A stretch of DNA of 42,019 bases from Leptotrichiaceae bacterium (GCA_018060185.1 JAGOWQ010000012.1:1-42019), one strand, 5' to 3'. Shown: positions 1 to 7,540, counted from the stretch's first letter. The notes: a model not told the origin generated them from the letters alone. Made by a program: numbers and translations.

Positions 1-156
1 TATAATAAACATAATACAGGAGAAAAAGTTTTGAAGTTAATTCTTTCAGTTTTTACAGCTGTATTCTGCTTTCCAATTGCATTATTGTTTGGTCCAATAG
101 GATTTTTAATAATTGTAATCATAATTTTTATAGCATACCATGGAATTTATGACTGA
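1..156 (+). CDS. C-terminal end of a small membrane protein (cut by window edge)
   Basis: Frame 1 is open from the first base to a TGA at 154-156 and gives about 51 residues, mostly hydrophobic (two membrane-spanning stretches rich in Ile, Leu, Val and Phe, with a Gly-Pro-Ile-Gly turn between them). The start lies outside the window. Composition says integral membrane protein; no family is recognised. It lies upstream of, and on the same strand as, the Gly/Ala-rich protein at 334, so the two could be related in function, but the 177-base gap does not require an operon. Confidence 0.5.
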   Translation, partial: YNKHNTGEKVLKLILSVFTAVFCFPIALLFGPIGFLIIVIIIFIAYHGIYD

Positions 157-333
157 TATTCAGTTATTTTTTTGATATCTAAAAGATAGTATTTATAGTT
201 ATTTTAGAATTATTTTTTCATATTTTTATTTACTAAAAAATATATTAGTATAATTCAAAATATTAAAATCTTTTACAATTTAATTTGATATATTATAATA
301 TATCAAATATTTAATTTAAATAGGAGGAATTTT

Positions 334-618
334 ATGGATGTCGAAAAAGAAGAAGTTATAGCAGGAGCAACTGCTGCTGCTGGAACTGCAGATGCTGCAG
401 CAATAACTTCTGGATTAGCTACAGTTGGTGGTGGTGGAATGACTGCTGGTTTAGTTATTACAGCCGCTGCTCCTATTGTTGTAGGTACAGCAGTATTTTT
501 TTTGCTAAGGCTATTAAGAAAGCAATTAGAGGATATTAATATTATACTTTATCTTGCTTTAACGAATAAAAAAAAACCATTAATACATTTCTGTATCAAA
601 GGGCTTTTATATTTATAA
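334..618 (+). CDS. Gly/Ala-rich small membrane protein (glycine-zipper-like), unknown function
   Basis: 94 residues. A strong Shine-Dalgarno (AGGAGG, 7 bases upstream) supports the ATG. After a short acidic start the protein has a run of Ala, Gly and Thr (about residues 10-48), a four-Gly stretch, and a hydrophobic segment (about 43-62) ending in a Leu/Arg/Lys-rich patch; the last 30 residues are mixed hydrophobic and basic. Small-residue repeats of this sort pack membrane helices and occur in holins, bacteriocin-like peptides and membrane-active toxins. That is only an analogy of composition; no family is recognised. It appears to belong to the host flank rather than the phage. Confidence 0.55.
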   Translation: MDVEKEEVIAGATAAAGTADAAAITSGLATVGGGGMTAGLVITAAAPIVVGTAVFFLLRLLRKQLEDINIILYLALTNKKKPLIHFCIKGLLYL

Positions 619-1030
619 ATTTCATTATATTCTAAATAATATATCTTTATAACTAAACTAATTCTCCTATTTTTTCAACAATTAACTTTATATTTTCTAT
701 AGATTTTTTATTTCAGAATCATTGAATCTGATAAAATAAATTAGATGCTGTCTCTTCATTTATTTTAGTATTCAAAAATAGATAAATATAAATAATATTA
801 AGTTATACAAGTAGAATATAGAGCCTTAAATACATTTACTTTAGATATAATTTAAATAATATATTTCAATTAAGAAAAATTATTTAAATAATTCTAAAAA
901 AATTTATTAATATTGAAAAAAATATAAATGTACATAATAACATAATCTTTACAGAACAATCTTACATAAGATTTTAAACCAATCATATTATTAAAGCTCT
1001 ATTCTCAGTTGATGATCTAACCATGACAAT
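619..1030. other. AT-rich stretch without an intact gene
   Basis: No open frame with a credible ribosome site was found. On the minus strand around 670-780 there are short protein-like pieces broken by stops and frame changes (for example one reading ENIKLIVEKIGEL, and another beginning NEETASNLF), which look like decayed coding sequence. The rest is low-complexity A/T. Confidence 0.35.
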
Positions 1031-1195
1031 TTAAATAAAATCTACTACATATTTGCCATGTTTTAAAAAATTGAGTTCATACAGTAGTTTATCTATATTC
1101 TGAAATTTATTAAGTTGTTTCTTATCAATCACTCCCTTTTCCTCAAGTATTTTTAATACTTCTTGTCCTATTTATTTTTCATCATTCAATTTTAT
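1031..1195 (-). pseudogene. decayed gene fragment, unknown family
   Basis: Reading minus, a frame ending at TAA 1031-1033 gives a protein-like helical tail (GQEVLKILEEKGVIDKK onward, ending KYVVDFI). It is interrupted by an in-frame TAA just before that Gly, with similar sequence (VVIKLNDEK) continuing in frame upstream before another stop. There is no ribosome site or plausible start. The regular charged/hydrophobic pattern suggests a real protein whose gene has decayed. Family unknown. Confidence 0.3.
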
Positions 1196-1303
1196 TACTA
1201 CTTTTATTTATTCTACAAAAAATAAAGATGTCAGTAAATATCTTTAAATTAACCTTTTAATGTAAATATACATTAAAATTTTATTTTATTCAACTCTAAT
1301 TTC

Positions 1304-1384
1304 CTATGTTTTTTTGCATTTTCTACAGAATATCTCGTCTTCTGCTCCTTTTTCAATTTTTCCTAATAGTGACCCATTTTTACT
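1304..1384 (-). pseudogene. remnant of a Com-like zinc-ribbon protein
   Basis: On the minus strand a frame ending at TAG (1304-1306) reads SLLGKIEKGAEDEIFCRKCK followed by a short tail. The LLGKIE...IxCxxC pattern matches the C-terminal half of the small Com-type zinc ribbons of Mu-like phages (Com activates mom translation in Mu). The N-terminal CxxC half is missing and an in-frame stop precedes the piece, so it is a fragment. It probably marks an older phage insertion in this flank; the assignment rests on about 25 residues. Confidence 0.3.
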
Positions 1385-1392
1385 TCATAATA

Positions 1393-1421
1393 AAACTCAA
1401 TACGTGTATTGTATTGAGTTT
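1393..1421 (+). terminator. Rho-independent terminator
   Basis: Perfect 11-bp stem (AAACTCAATAC / GTATTGAGTTT) with a 7-base loop, followed on the plus strand by a long T-rich tail. On the minus strand the following run is weaker. No intact plus-strand gene was found just upstream, so it may be an orphan, or it may serve both directions. Confidence 0.6.
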
Positions 1422-1584
1422 TTATTTTTTATTTTTAATATGTATTCTCTCATATTTTCACTATTCCAATATTCAAGTTTATCAAAATTTTTCCAAAAAT
1501 TTATAATTTTTTTACTCTTTTTTATATTTTTCTACATTTTATCCGTTATTTTTGAAATTATACATACTTTTTTATACACTTATA

Positions 1585-2097
1585 TTATATCCCAAATGAC
1601 ATCATCATATAAAAATCTTTATTTTTTTCTTTATCTATTTCCCAATCTTTTCCATTTTTCTTAAAATACACATTAATATTTTTTTCTAAATAATTTAAAT
1701 CTTTAGAATTTAATTTTTCATTGTAAAAGTCGACATAATTTAATGGTTTTTCATTATTTAATTTTGAATTCGAAGATGATGCCTTCTCAACTTCTTGAAA
1801 AAATTCTATTAAATAAGATACAAAATTAGGAACTTTCATATCTAAATTTATTACCGCAGTATCCCCTTCAACTTTTGTATTTTTAATTTTATAAGTCATT
1901 TTCTTATATCCATTAGAACTTAATTTTATCAATTCCCCACTATTAGCTAATTTCATATCTAAATTTATTTTTTGAGCTTTTGCTACATTTCCTATTTTTA
2001 AATCGCTTAATAATTTTTCAAAATCTTTTTGAACTTTCGGTGATCCACAACTAATTAGAAAAATTGAAAATAATATTGATATTAATACTTTTTTCAC
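1585..2097 (-). CDS. small lipoprotein, paralog of the protein at 41189
   Basis: 170 residues. The start is GTG with AAGGAG 9 bases upstream. A short Lys-Lys start and hydrophobic core end in a lipobox (LISCG), so the mature protein should be lipidated at Cys17 and anchored to the membrane. The middle contains KMTYKIKNTKVEGDTAVINL, nearly the same as in the protein at 41189-41773, where two DNA stretches of 21-22 bases are identical. The domain resembles the small DUF4878-like periplasmic folds seen in lipoproteins, but that is not firm. Function unknown; host gene flanking the prophage. Confidence 0.75.
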   Translation of the reverse strand: MKKVLISILFSIFLISCGSPKVQKDFEKLLSDLKIGNVAKAQKINLDMKLANSGELIKLSSNGYKKMTYKIKNTKVEGDTAVINLDMKVPNFVSYLIEFFQEVEKASSSNSKLNNEKPLNYVDFYNEKLNSKDLNYLEKNINVYFKKNGKDWEIDKEKNKDFYMMMSFGI

Positions 2098-2312
2098 TTA
2101 AAATCACTCCTTCATATATTTGTGATGATATTATAGCTCAAAAAACTAAAAAATAAAAGTTTTTTATGATAGAATAATAAAAAATTTTACTTGATTTTAA
2201 ATCATATTTGAAATATAAACATAAGGATAAACCCATTTAAGAAAAACTATTAGAAGTTCTTGAAAATATAAAAATTAAAAAAATAGCCTCAAAACGTCCC
2301 CACAACTAAAAA

Positions 2313-2334
2313 ATCGGATTTTTTATAATCCGAT
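2313..2334 (-). terminator. Rho-independent terminator downstream of the murA remnant
   Basis: 8-bp perfect stem (ATCGGATT / AATCCGAT), loop of 6, followed on the minus strand by a run of six T. It lies about 60 bases past the stop of the murA remnant and is probably the original murA terminator. Confidence 0.6.
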
Positions 2335-2392
2335 CTAGTGTGATATATATTTTCAAATTTTGTTTTAAAAGTAAATATTTTAAGCTATATAC

Positions 2393-2481
2393 CTAGTTTT
2401 ATTCTTTCAATTTTAGCACCAACATCATTCAATTTTTTTTCAAGTTTATCGTACCCTCTATCAACAATTTTTAAATTTCAT
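2393..2481 (-). pseudogene. murA: 3'-end remnant of murA (UDP-GlcNAc enolpyruvyl transferase)
   Basis: The minus strand reads LKIVDRGYDKLEKKLNDVGA and on to KIERIKLGI, then TAG at 2393-2395. This matches the conserved C-terminus of MurA (hidRGYe..eKLralGAnIeRv in E. coli), the first enzyme of peptidoglycan precursor synthesis. Only the last 29 or so residues survive; an in-frame stop precedes them, so nothing functional is made. The fragment keeps a terminator behind it (2313-2334). Such 3'-end scraps are what integration or rearrangement at the end of a gene leaves behind, so this may mark an old or present element boundary. Confidence 0.65.
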
Positions 2482-2606
2482 ACTTTACCAACCATTATTT
2501 TTATTGACTTCTATTTTTTTAAAAAAAGCAAAATATATATCTTTTTTTTATTTTTGCGACCAAAGTGCGACCAATTTTATGTATTATTAACTTTTTCAAG
2601 ATATAT
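2482..2606. other. non-coding gap next to the murA remnant
   Basis: About 125 AT-rich bases, with one unusual 17-base segment around 2555-2573 in which GCGACCA is directly repeated 11 bases apart. No gene is seen. It is the natural place to look for a left element junction. Confidence 0.3.
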
Positions 2607-4100
2607 TTAGTTAGTTATCTTTTTTAATTCTTTTTTATACTTATCTGCCAATTTCTTATTCCCTTTTATTTCATAAAAACTAATTACTTTATTTAATATT
2701 TTTTCATTATTTTTATCCAATTCATATGATCTAAATAAATAATATTCATATTCATTTGAATTTCCAGTATTTTTTTTCATCAATGCAATGTAATAATTGT
2801 ACATAGCTAACTCTTCAGCTTTAATTGTATTTTCTAAAGCTATTTTTAAGTTTTCTTCTGCCAAATCATATTTTTTAGTAATATAATAAGCATAGCCTAA
2901 GGCACCTTCTATATTTATAATATCTTTATAATCATTTTTATATTTTTTTATTTTATTTGAATATTCAATAATTTTAAGTGCACGTTCTAATCTCTGTTCT
3001 TTACTAGCTTTATAATTATTCTTATATCCTCCTATTAGATTTGAATATTCAATGATTTTATGTGCTCCTTCTGTTTTAAAATCTTTATTTTCCATATAAA
3101 TATAATAGTTAATTATTTTTATAGCTAAATTAAAATTTCCAACTGATATTTTAGAATCTACAAATTTTGATACTTGAGATTGTTTATTTCTATCCTCCAT
3201 AAAAAATACATAATCATACTCATAATCTGGTTCATTTGTGGCAATTTCATACATTTTTTCAGCTTTATCTAAATTTCCAATGTGCTCATATACTCTTCCT
3301 AGAAAATGGTACGCAAAATAACTTTTTGGGTTTTTTGAAATATAATCACTCAAATATTTTATAAGAACCTCATGCTCTCCATATAACTTTAAAAAGTCAT
3401 ATATTTTTTTAATTTTTTCACTTTCATTTATGTATTTATGAGAATAAATATATTTTATCATCTTATCGTACTCTTTTTGATCATTATAAAAGTTAATTAA
3501 ATGAACGTTTAACTCATTCGGATCAGAAGCATCTAAATAATATTTTTCAGCTAAATCATATTTTTTTTGTTCTACATATATATTACCTAATAAGAAATTT
3601 GCCCATGAAATTTCTTCCTTATTTCCTAATTTCAACAATTTCTTAGATTGTTCTATTGCCTTGTCTATTTGATGTGAACCGTAATAGTAACTTGCGACCT
3701 GAACACTTAGCTTAGGATCATTGGGATATTTAGTTAATAACTTTGTAATTAATGGCTCTATTTTATAAACTTCATTTGACATTAAATAAGATTCAGTTAA
3801 ACCGTAAAATGAATCTGTATATCCATTTTCAACCGCTTTTAGCAAATAATTTTGTCTATCTTTTCTTAGTTCATTTATAGCTGATATTTCAGCTAAATAA
3901 CTATATGCCTCTCCAGATTCTAATGTGTTTTTTTGAGCTATTTTTTCAAATTCTTTTTTTGCTTCCAAATATTTTTCAGAATCGTACAATTTTTCCGCTT
4001 TTATAAATTCTTCACTCTTAGATACTCCTAATACTTCTGATAATGTAAATTTTGATATGGTAATAAATAGTAAAAATGAAAGTACTATTATTTTTTTCAT
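2607..4100 (-). CDS. secreted TPR-repeat protein
   Basis: 497 residues. The ATG has AGGAGG 6 bases upstream. The N-terminus is a signal peptide (MKKIIVLSFLLFITISKFTL). From about residue 28 the protein is a series of tetratricopeptide-like helical pairs (for example AEKLYDSEKYLEAKKEFEKI; DLAEKYYLDASD; NLDKAEKMYEIATNEPDY; YDLAEENLKIALENTIKAEE). TPR solenoids bind other proteins; an envelope or periplasmic scaffold role is likely, with partner unknown. Upstream at 4129-4144 is a short palindrome (AGAATAA / TTATTCT). It lies between the murA remnant and the phage lysis terminator and could be host or element cargo. Confidence 0.8.
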   Translation of the reverse strand: MKKIIVLSFLLFITISKFTLSEVLGVSKSEEFIKAEKLYDSEKYLEAKKEFEKIAQKNTLESGEAYSYLAEISAINELRKDRQNYLLKAVENGYTDSFYGLTESYLMSNEVYKIEPLITKLLTKYPNDPKLSVQVASYYYGSHQIDKAIEQSKKLLKLGNKEEISWANFLLGNIYVEQKKYDLAEKYYLDASDPNELNVHLINFYNDQKEYDKMIKYIYSHKYINESEKIKKIYDFLKLYGEHEVLIKYLSDYISKNPKSYFAYHFLGRVYEHIGNLDKAEKMYEIATNEPDYEYDYVFFMEDRNKQSQVSKFVDSKISVGNFNLAIKIINYYIYMENKDFKTEGAHKIIEYSNLIGGYKNNYKASKEQRLERALKIIEYSNKIKKYKNDYKDIINIEGALGYAYYITKKYDLAEENLKIALENTIKAEELAMYNYYIALMKKNTGNSNEYEYYLFRSYELDKNNEKILNKVISFYEIKGNKKLADKYKKELKKITN

Positions 4101-4435
4101 AATGCTCCTCCTAATTTTTTTAATAAATAGAATAAAATTATTCTTTTATTTTAATTTGAATATTTTTCAGTTTTTTCTCTATTTATTTAGTGAATAATAG
4201 TTTGGCTTAAAATATTCTTTTATTTTAATTTTTTATGATATTTATGTTAATATTAAATTTCAAAAACTAGAACATTATATAGTGTTAATCTAAATTTTTA
4301 ATATTCGATATACTAAAATAATACTTTTAAAATAATAAAACAAAGTATTATATCATATAAATATGAAAATGTATTCTATTTTTATAATATTGTTATTTAT
4401 TTTGTAATCTAAATAATTTTTTATAAAAAATAATA
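4101..4435. other. intergenic region between TPR gene and phage left end
   Basis: No gene. It contains an 18-base direct repeat (ATTCTTTTATTTTAATTT at 4140-4157 and 4214-4231) and the likely promoter region of the TPR gene. Otherwise low-complexity A/T. The boundary between host and phage DNA could lie here or at 2.5 kb. Confidence 0.35.
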
Positions 4436-4455
4436 GGGTAACCGTTGGGCTACCC
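4436..4455 (-). terminator. terminator at the end of the phage late/lysis region
   Basis: 8-bp stem (GGGTAGCC / GGTTACCC on the minus strand, with one G-T pair), loop CAAC, then TATTATTTTTT. It overlaps the stop codon of the 4450 gene. It marks the end of the leftward phage transcript. Confidence 0.75.
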
Positions 4456-4782
4456 TTTAGACATTTTATTATTGCAATAGTATAGTATTCCTAGAGATAC
4501 CAGTGCCGTTATTATTGTTATAGTCATATTTTCTATGATCATCATATTTCTTAATTCCTCTATTACATGATAAGGTAAAGGAGCTCCATGCAAATCCATA
4601 TGGTTCAAATTTCTCTTAAATTGGTACTCACTAATCTTAATTAATATAGCAGATTCAACTAGATAAAATATAATTATTCTTATTATTGTTTTCATAGCAT
4701 AATTTATCTTTTGACTATCTTCAGTTTCTTTGTGTTCTTTTTTTGGTAATAATAAATCTCTTAAAGTTCTATTATTTATCAT
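4450..4782 (-). CDS. small membrane protein of the lysis cassette
   Basis: 110 residues from ATG 4782, which has AAAGGAG about 8 bases upstream; an upstream in-frame start at 4821 has no such site. Two hydrophobic segments are seen: IIRIIIFYLVESAILIKI (about residues 34-51) and MTITIITALVSLGILYYC (about 86-103), with basic ends. It follows the holin-like gene and overlaps its 3' end by 11 bases. It could be a second holin, an antiholin or a spanin-like part needed to open the outer membrane of a Gram-negative host; the sequence does not decide. Confidence 0.6.
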   Translation of the reverse strand: MINNRTLRDLLLPKKEHKETEDSQKINYAMKTIIRIIIFYLVESAILIKISEYQFKRNLNHMDLHGAPLPYHVIEELRNMMIIENMTITIITALVSLGILYYCNNKMSKG

Positions 4783-5125
4783 TTTTATCACTCCTTTCAG
4801 GAGGTTTAAAATACCTATCAATAACTTTTTCTAGGATAAAAGGTATTTTATCTTCCAGCACTTCGATTGTCAACTCTATAAAATAACCTATTAGCATAAT
4901 AACAAACATTATTATCAAATTTAATCTTGGTTCTTGTTTATTCCATAATAAATGCATAGTGATATAGAGTGCTAGAGAAATACCACCATAAAGTATTCTA
5001 ATTACAATGGGACTTATTTTCAGTTTGTTATTAGCTCTATATAATAGATTTCCTAAAGTACCTAAAATCACTCCGTATATTATTAATATTAATTGTTTTA
5101 TTGTTTCCGTGTTAAGTTCAAACAT
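4772..5125 (-). CDS. putative holin (three membrane segments)
   Basis: 117 residues from ATG 5125, with AAAGGAG 6 bases upstream. Three hydrophobic segments: about 10-29 (LILIIYGVILGTLGNLLY), 43-62 (IRILYGGISLALYITMHLL), 69-88 (LNLIIMFVIMLIGYFIEL), then a charged C-terminus rich in Lys, Asp and Glu. Size, topology and position with cell-wall hydrolases match class I holins (LydA-like families). Holins form the membrane lesion that times lysis. No holin signature can be proven by eye. Confidence 0.6.
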   Translation of the reverse strand: MFELNTETIKQLILIIYGVILGTLGNLLYRANNKLKISPIVIRILYGGISLALYITMHLLWNKQEPRLNLIIMFVIMLIGYFIELTIEVLEDKIPFILEKVIDRYFKPPERSDKNDK

Positions 5126-5160
5126 CAAAAACTCCTTTCATTTTTAGTATATATATGATT

Positions 5161-5484
5161 TTATAATATTTCAGGATTTTCCATTTTCTCAATATCAAAT
5201 ATTTCTTGTATCAGTTTTTTTGGTTCAAGTTCTTCTCTTAGTGTTTTTACAATACTGTGTATTGCTTCTTCTCCAAATTTCTCTACAGTATCTGGAATCC
5301 ACTTCCTGTCTACCTCTTTTTCTTTCATAATATACTCTTCTGCTTTATCCCAAAAGTTGTCTACTACATCATTGAATTTTTCCAATCCTTCTTTTCCTTT
5401 ATTCACTATCTCACTTCTATAAATATTTTTTTTTGCAAATTCTGTGGCTTTCCCTAAAACCCATACATATATTAATTTTTCCAT
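5161..5484 (-). CDS. phage hypothetical protein next to holin
   Basis: 107 residues with AGGAGAG upstream of the ATG. Mostly charged and helical (KEGLEKFNDVVDNFWDKAEEYI; KTLREELEPKKLIQEIF), with a short hydrophobic N-terminus (about residues 3-12) too short to be a clear signal peptide. It comes first in the three-gene run that includes the holin-like gene, 36 bases upstream of that gene's start. Family not recognised; possibly a lysis-associated protein. Confidence 0.55.
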   Translation of the reverse strand: MEKLIYVWVLGKATEFAKKNIYRSEIVNKGKEGLEKFNDVVDNFWDKAEEYIMKEKEVDRKWIPDTVEKFGEEAIHSIVKTLREELEPKKLIQEIFDIEKMENPEIL

Positions 5485-5532
5485 AATCTTTCACTCTCCT
5501 ATAGTTTATTTTATAATTTTCACACAATAAAA

Positions 5533-5560
5533 AATCACAATCAAATTAATGACTGTGATT
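5533..5560 (-). terminator. terminator after the GNAT toxin gene; twin of 13619-13646
   Basis: 11-bp stem with one mismatch (AATCACAATCA / TGACTGTGATT), loop AATTAA, followed on the minus strand by six T. 25 of 28 bases are identical to the hairpin that ends the antirepressor unit at 13619-13646, including the loop, in the same orientation. Confidence 0.75.
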
Positions 5561-5568
5561 TTATAAGA

Positions 5569-6168
5569 TTATTTTTTTAGTTTCATAACTAGAATTTTTA
5601 GCCCATTTCCTGAAATAAAATTTTTGATTTCTTCAAATCCAAAATTCTTATAAAAAGACAATAACTTTTCATTATCTTCACATTCCAGCCAGACATACCT
5701 AACATTTACTATTTTTTTAGCTTCCATTAACGAATCATATGCCAATGTTAATAATTGCATTCCGTCTATACGTTCATCAGTTTTCAGTTGTTCCGAATTA
5801 TTTTTACCAATCTGTCCTAACAAATAACTATTTACTATATATCCGTCTGTCGTTAATCTTTTGCCATTTTTACAAAGCTTCTTTCTCTGACTCTTTGATA
5901 ATGATTCATAATTTCGTTTTGATACAAGCAAAGGTTTATTTGCTAAAGAAAAATACCCTAACAAAACAAAATTTTCATTAAAAACTAAATGTGTACTTGA
6001 TAAACCCGCCTTTTCAAATTCTATTGCTTTATTATGTAAAAAATATTCAATATCTTTATTATACTTGTTTTTAAAATTCTTCAAAATATCATCTCTTACA
6101 AGTTTTTTATCCTTTAATTCGTCCAGCAAATCCTTCAAGGAAATAATTTTTACATTTTCTATATACAT
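5569..6168 (-). CDS. GNAT acetyltransferase, probable toxin of a toxin-antitoxin pair
   Basis: 199 residues. The C-terminal half fits a GNAT fold: ERIDGMQLLTLAYDSLMEA in place of the acetyl-CoA loop/helix (about 131-151), VRYVWLECEDNEKLLSFYKNFGFEEI as the usual beta-strand and helix near the C-terminus. The N-terminal half holds the first strands (STHLVFNENFVLLGYFSLAN). Its ATG directly follows the stop of the 54-aa upstream gene (no spacer), so the two are translated together. GNAT toxins of the TacT/AtaT group acetylate aminoacyl-tRNA; that role is inferred from the gene pair and its promoter, and a different acetylation target is possible. Confidence 0.7.
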   Translation of the reverse strand: MYIENVKIISLKDLLDELKDKKLVRDDILKNFKNKYNKDIEYFLHNKAIEFEKAGLSSTHLVFNENFVLLGYFSLANKPLLVSKRNYESLSKSQRKKLCKNGKRLTTDGYIVNSYLLGQIGKNNSEQLKTDERIDGMQLLTLAYDSLMEAKKIVNVRYVWLECEDNEKLLSFYKNFGFEEIKNFISGNGLKILVMKLKK

Positions 6169-6333
6169 TTATTTTTTTCCAAATATTTTTCTTATTGTTT
6201 CAGGATTATTTATAATTTCTACATTTTTTACAGGTTTTCTATTAGGAGTTTTTTCATTATTTAACGCATTTATCAAACTATTTACTGATTTTTTATCAAA
6301 AGTTATTTCAGTTGTAAAACTTTTTGTAGCCAT
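6169..6333 (-). CDS. putative antitoxin of the GNAT pair
   Basis: 54 residues, too short for most gene finders. It begins MATKSFTTEITFDKKSVNSL and ends ETIRKIFGKK, then TAA followed at once by the toxin ATG. Start at 6333 is chosen because AAAGGAG lies 9 bases upstream; an ATG at 6342 would overlap that site. Small proteins of this shape commonly precede GNAT genes in Gram-positive and fusobacterial mobile elements. The N-terminal strand-like piece (KSFTTEITFD) could be the DNA-binding part of a ribbon-helix-helix-like fold, and the basic C-terminus the toxin-binding part; both are inference. Confidence 0.65.
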   Translation of the reverse strand: MATKSFTTEITFDKKSVNSLINALNNEKTPNRKPVKNVEIINNPETIRKIFGKK

Positions 6334-6350
6334 CTTTACCATCTCCTTTA

Positions 6351-6398
6351 GTTAACATTTGTCAACTAGATTATACCCTTTTTGTAACAAAAATGCAA
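6351..6398 (-). promoter_or_regulatory. promoter and operator of the GNAT toxin-antitoxin pair
   Basis: Minus strand: -35 TTGCAT (6393-6398), 17-base spacer, -10 TATAAT (6370-6375). Immediately downstream, across the expected transcription start, lies a near-perfect palindrome GTTGAC-AAAT-GTTAAC (6351-6366). Promoter plus operator just before a two-gene unit is the usual arrangement of autoregulated toxin-antitoxin pairs. Confidence 0.7.
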
Positions 6399-6429
6399 CT
6401 AAAAATCGTATAAACCACATAAAACTCTA

Positions 6430-6480
6430 AAAACCACAGTCATTATTCAATTGTTATTGTCCTTTACATACCTTTATAAT
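6430..6480 (-). repeat. cargo-boundary repeat, copy A
   Basis: About 51 bases, from the last codons of the M15 peptidase into the spacer before the toxin-antitoxin promoter. Minus-strand landmarks: GTATGTAA, GGACAAT, AATTGAATAATGACTGTG, TTTT. It matches copy B (36015-36064) at roughly 85 percent of positions in the same orientation, and the shorter copy C at 15044-15073 over its AAT..AATAATAACTGTG half. Confidence 0.65.
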
Positions 6481-7055
6481 TTTAATTCAAAATGAGGACT
6501 ATCCCAACCACCTTTCCAGTCTCCACCCCATTCAATCTTGTATCCTTTGGATTTTGACACTATTTTTATATGATCCGCTATATCCTTTAATTTCTTACTG
6601 TCGTATCCCTCTTGAGTATTATATTTAATATAATTTCCATTTTCATCATATTTTCCACAGCAGAATATATCTACTGCATAGCCATAGCCATCTACTTTAA
6701 TTTGATGATTAGATTTATTTTTATATCCATCAGCATTTGTTACTTTATTTCCTGCTCTTGTTCTTCCTATTTGATACAATGCATTCTGTTCTTTTGCAGT
6801 TCTTGCTCCTGCTGTTATCCTAAAATCATATGGACTGTCAGTAATTGCAGTAGTCATAACTTCTACTAAATACGGATGCACATTCTTAAAGTAAGCCTTA
6901 CTCATTTCAGATAATGCATACTTCTTTTTAGTATTTTGTTCTTTTATTTCTGTACTTAATAAAATCATATCTTCTTCAAATTTTGCTCCAAATACTTTGT
7001 ATCCTTTCCCTTCAAATTCAAATTCTTTTCCTATTAGTTCATTAATATCTCTCAT
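6474..7055 (-). CDS. M15-family peptidase, phage endolysin
   Basis: 193 residues. It cuts the peptide part of peptidoglycan (L-Ala-D-Glu or D-Ala-D-Ala type) to release phage. The zinc-site pattern of peptidase M15 is present: SNHQIKVDGYGYAVDIF (His117, Asp129) and DSPHFEL (His188), with the family's RITAGARTAKEQNALYQIGRT region at about 79-99. No signal peptide, so it depends on a holin. Its ATG overlaps the stop of the upstream hydrolase gene (ATGA), with AAGGAGGTGAG just before it, so the two are co-translated. The gene ends in boundary repeat A. Confidence 0.85.
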   Translation of the reverse strand: MRDINELIGKEFEFEGKGYKVFGAKFEEDMILLSTEIKEQNTKKKYALSEMSKAYFKNVHPYLVEVMTTAITDSPYDFRITAGARTAKEQNALYQIGRTRAGNKVTNADGYKNKSNHQIKVDGYGYAVDIFCCGKYDENGNYIKYNTQEGYDSKKLKDIADHIKIVSKSKGYKIEWGGDWKGGWDSPHFELKL

Positions 7056-7540
7056 TCTCTCACCTCCTTAATCAATTCCATATCTTTTAAATACTTATGT
7101 AACCTTACTGGACTAAATTTATGATATCCTTTATATTTTAACTCTTTAAAATTATAAGTCAGACTAAATTGTAATGCATAATCTATTGCGTTCAAGCAAA
7201 ATTCACTACAGAAATATTTTTTGTCATCATGGGAATTTAAAAACCATAAAAACTGGCTACCCAGTATCCCTTTGTAATCATATCCAGCCCCTTTCACTTC
7301 CTCAAAAAACTCAAGTATGTCAGTTGCTTCTATATGATTATCCAGTTCAAATATGTCATAATTTGTTTTATATGCATATGACTGTCTTCGTACTCCTCCA
7401 GGATTAGCTAAAATAACTTCGTCATTATAAATAAATTCAACATGACTATATTTCCCTAATGTCCATCCTGCTATTAGGTGTCCAACTAATCCTTTAGGCT
7501 TATGAAAACTTATATACAATACATCTTTTTTTAATTTCAT
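7052..7540 (-). CDS. permuted papain-like (NlpC/P60-type, YiiX-like) hydrolase
   Basis: 162 residues. In the permuted members of this fold the His precedes the Cys: here YSHVEF (His33) and YFCSEFC (Cys111), with the ANPGGVRR strand between. That matches the YaeF/YiiX (C92-like) arrangement. Such enzymes are thiol peptidases or amidases of cell wall or lipid-linked substrates; in a phage it most likely acts on the host wall beside the M15 endolysin. GAAAGGAAG precedes the ATG. No signal peptide or membrane segment. Substrate is unknown. Confidence 0.7.
   Translation of the reverse strand: MKLKKDVLYISFHKPKGLVGHLIAGWTLGKYSHVEFIYNDEVILANPGGVRRQSYAYKTNYDIFELDNHIEATDILEFFEEVKGAGYDYKGILGSQFLWFLNSHDDKKYFCSEFCLNAIDYALQFSLTYNFKELKYKGYHKFSPVRLHKYLKDMELIKEVRE

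Noticed and set aside
1306..1664. Plus-strand open frames of 66 and 116 codons
   Set aside because: They are Phe/Ile/Ser-rich, have no ribosome site, overlap each other and run antisense to the lipoprotein gene; A/T-rich shadows.
4140..4231. 18-base direct repeat as a phage attachment site
   Set aside because: Both copies lie on the same side and are simple A/T sequence; more likely chance or promoter-related.
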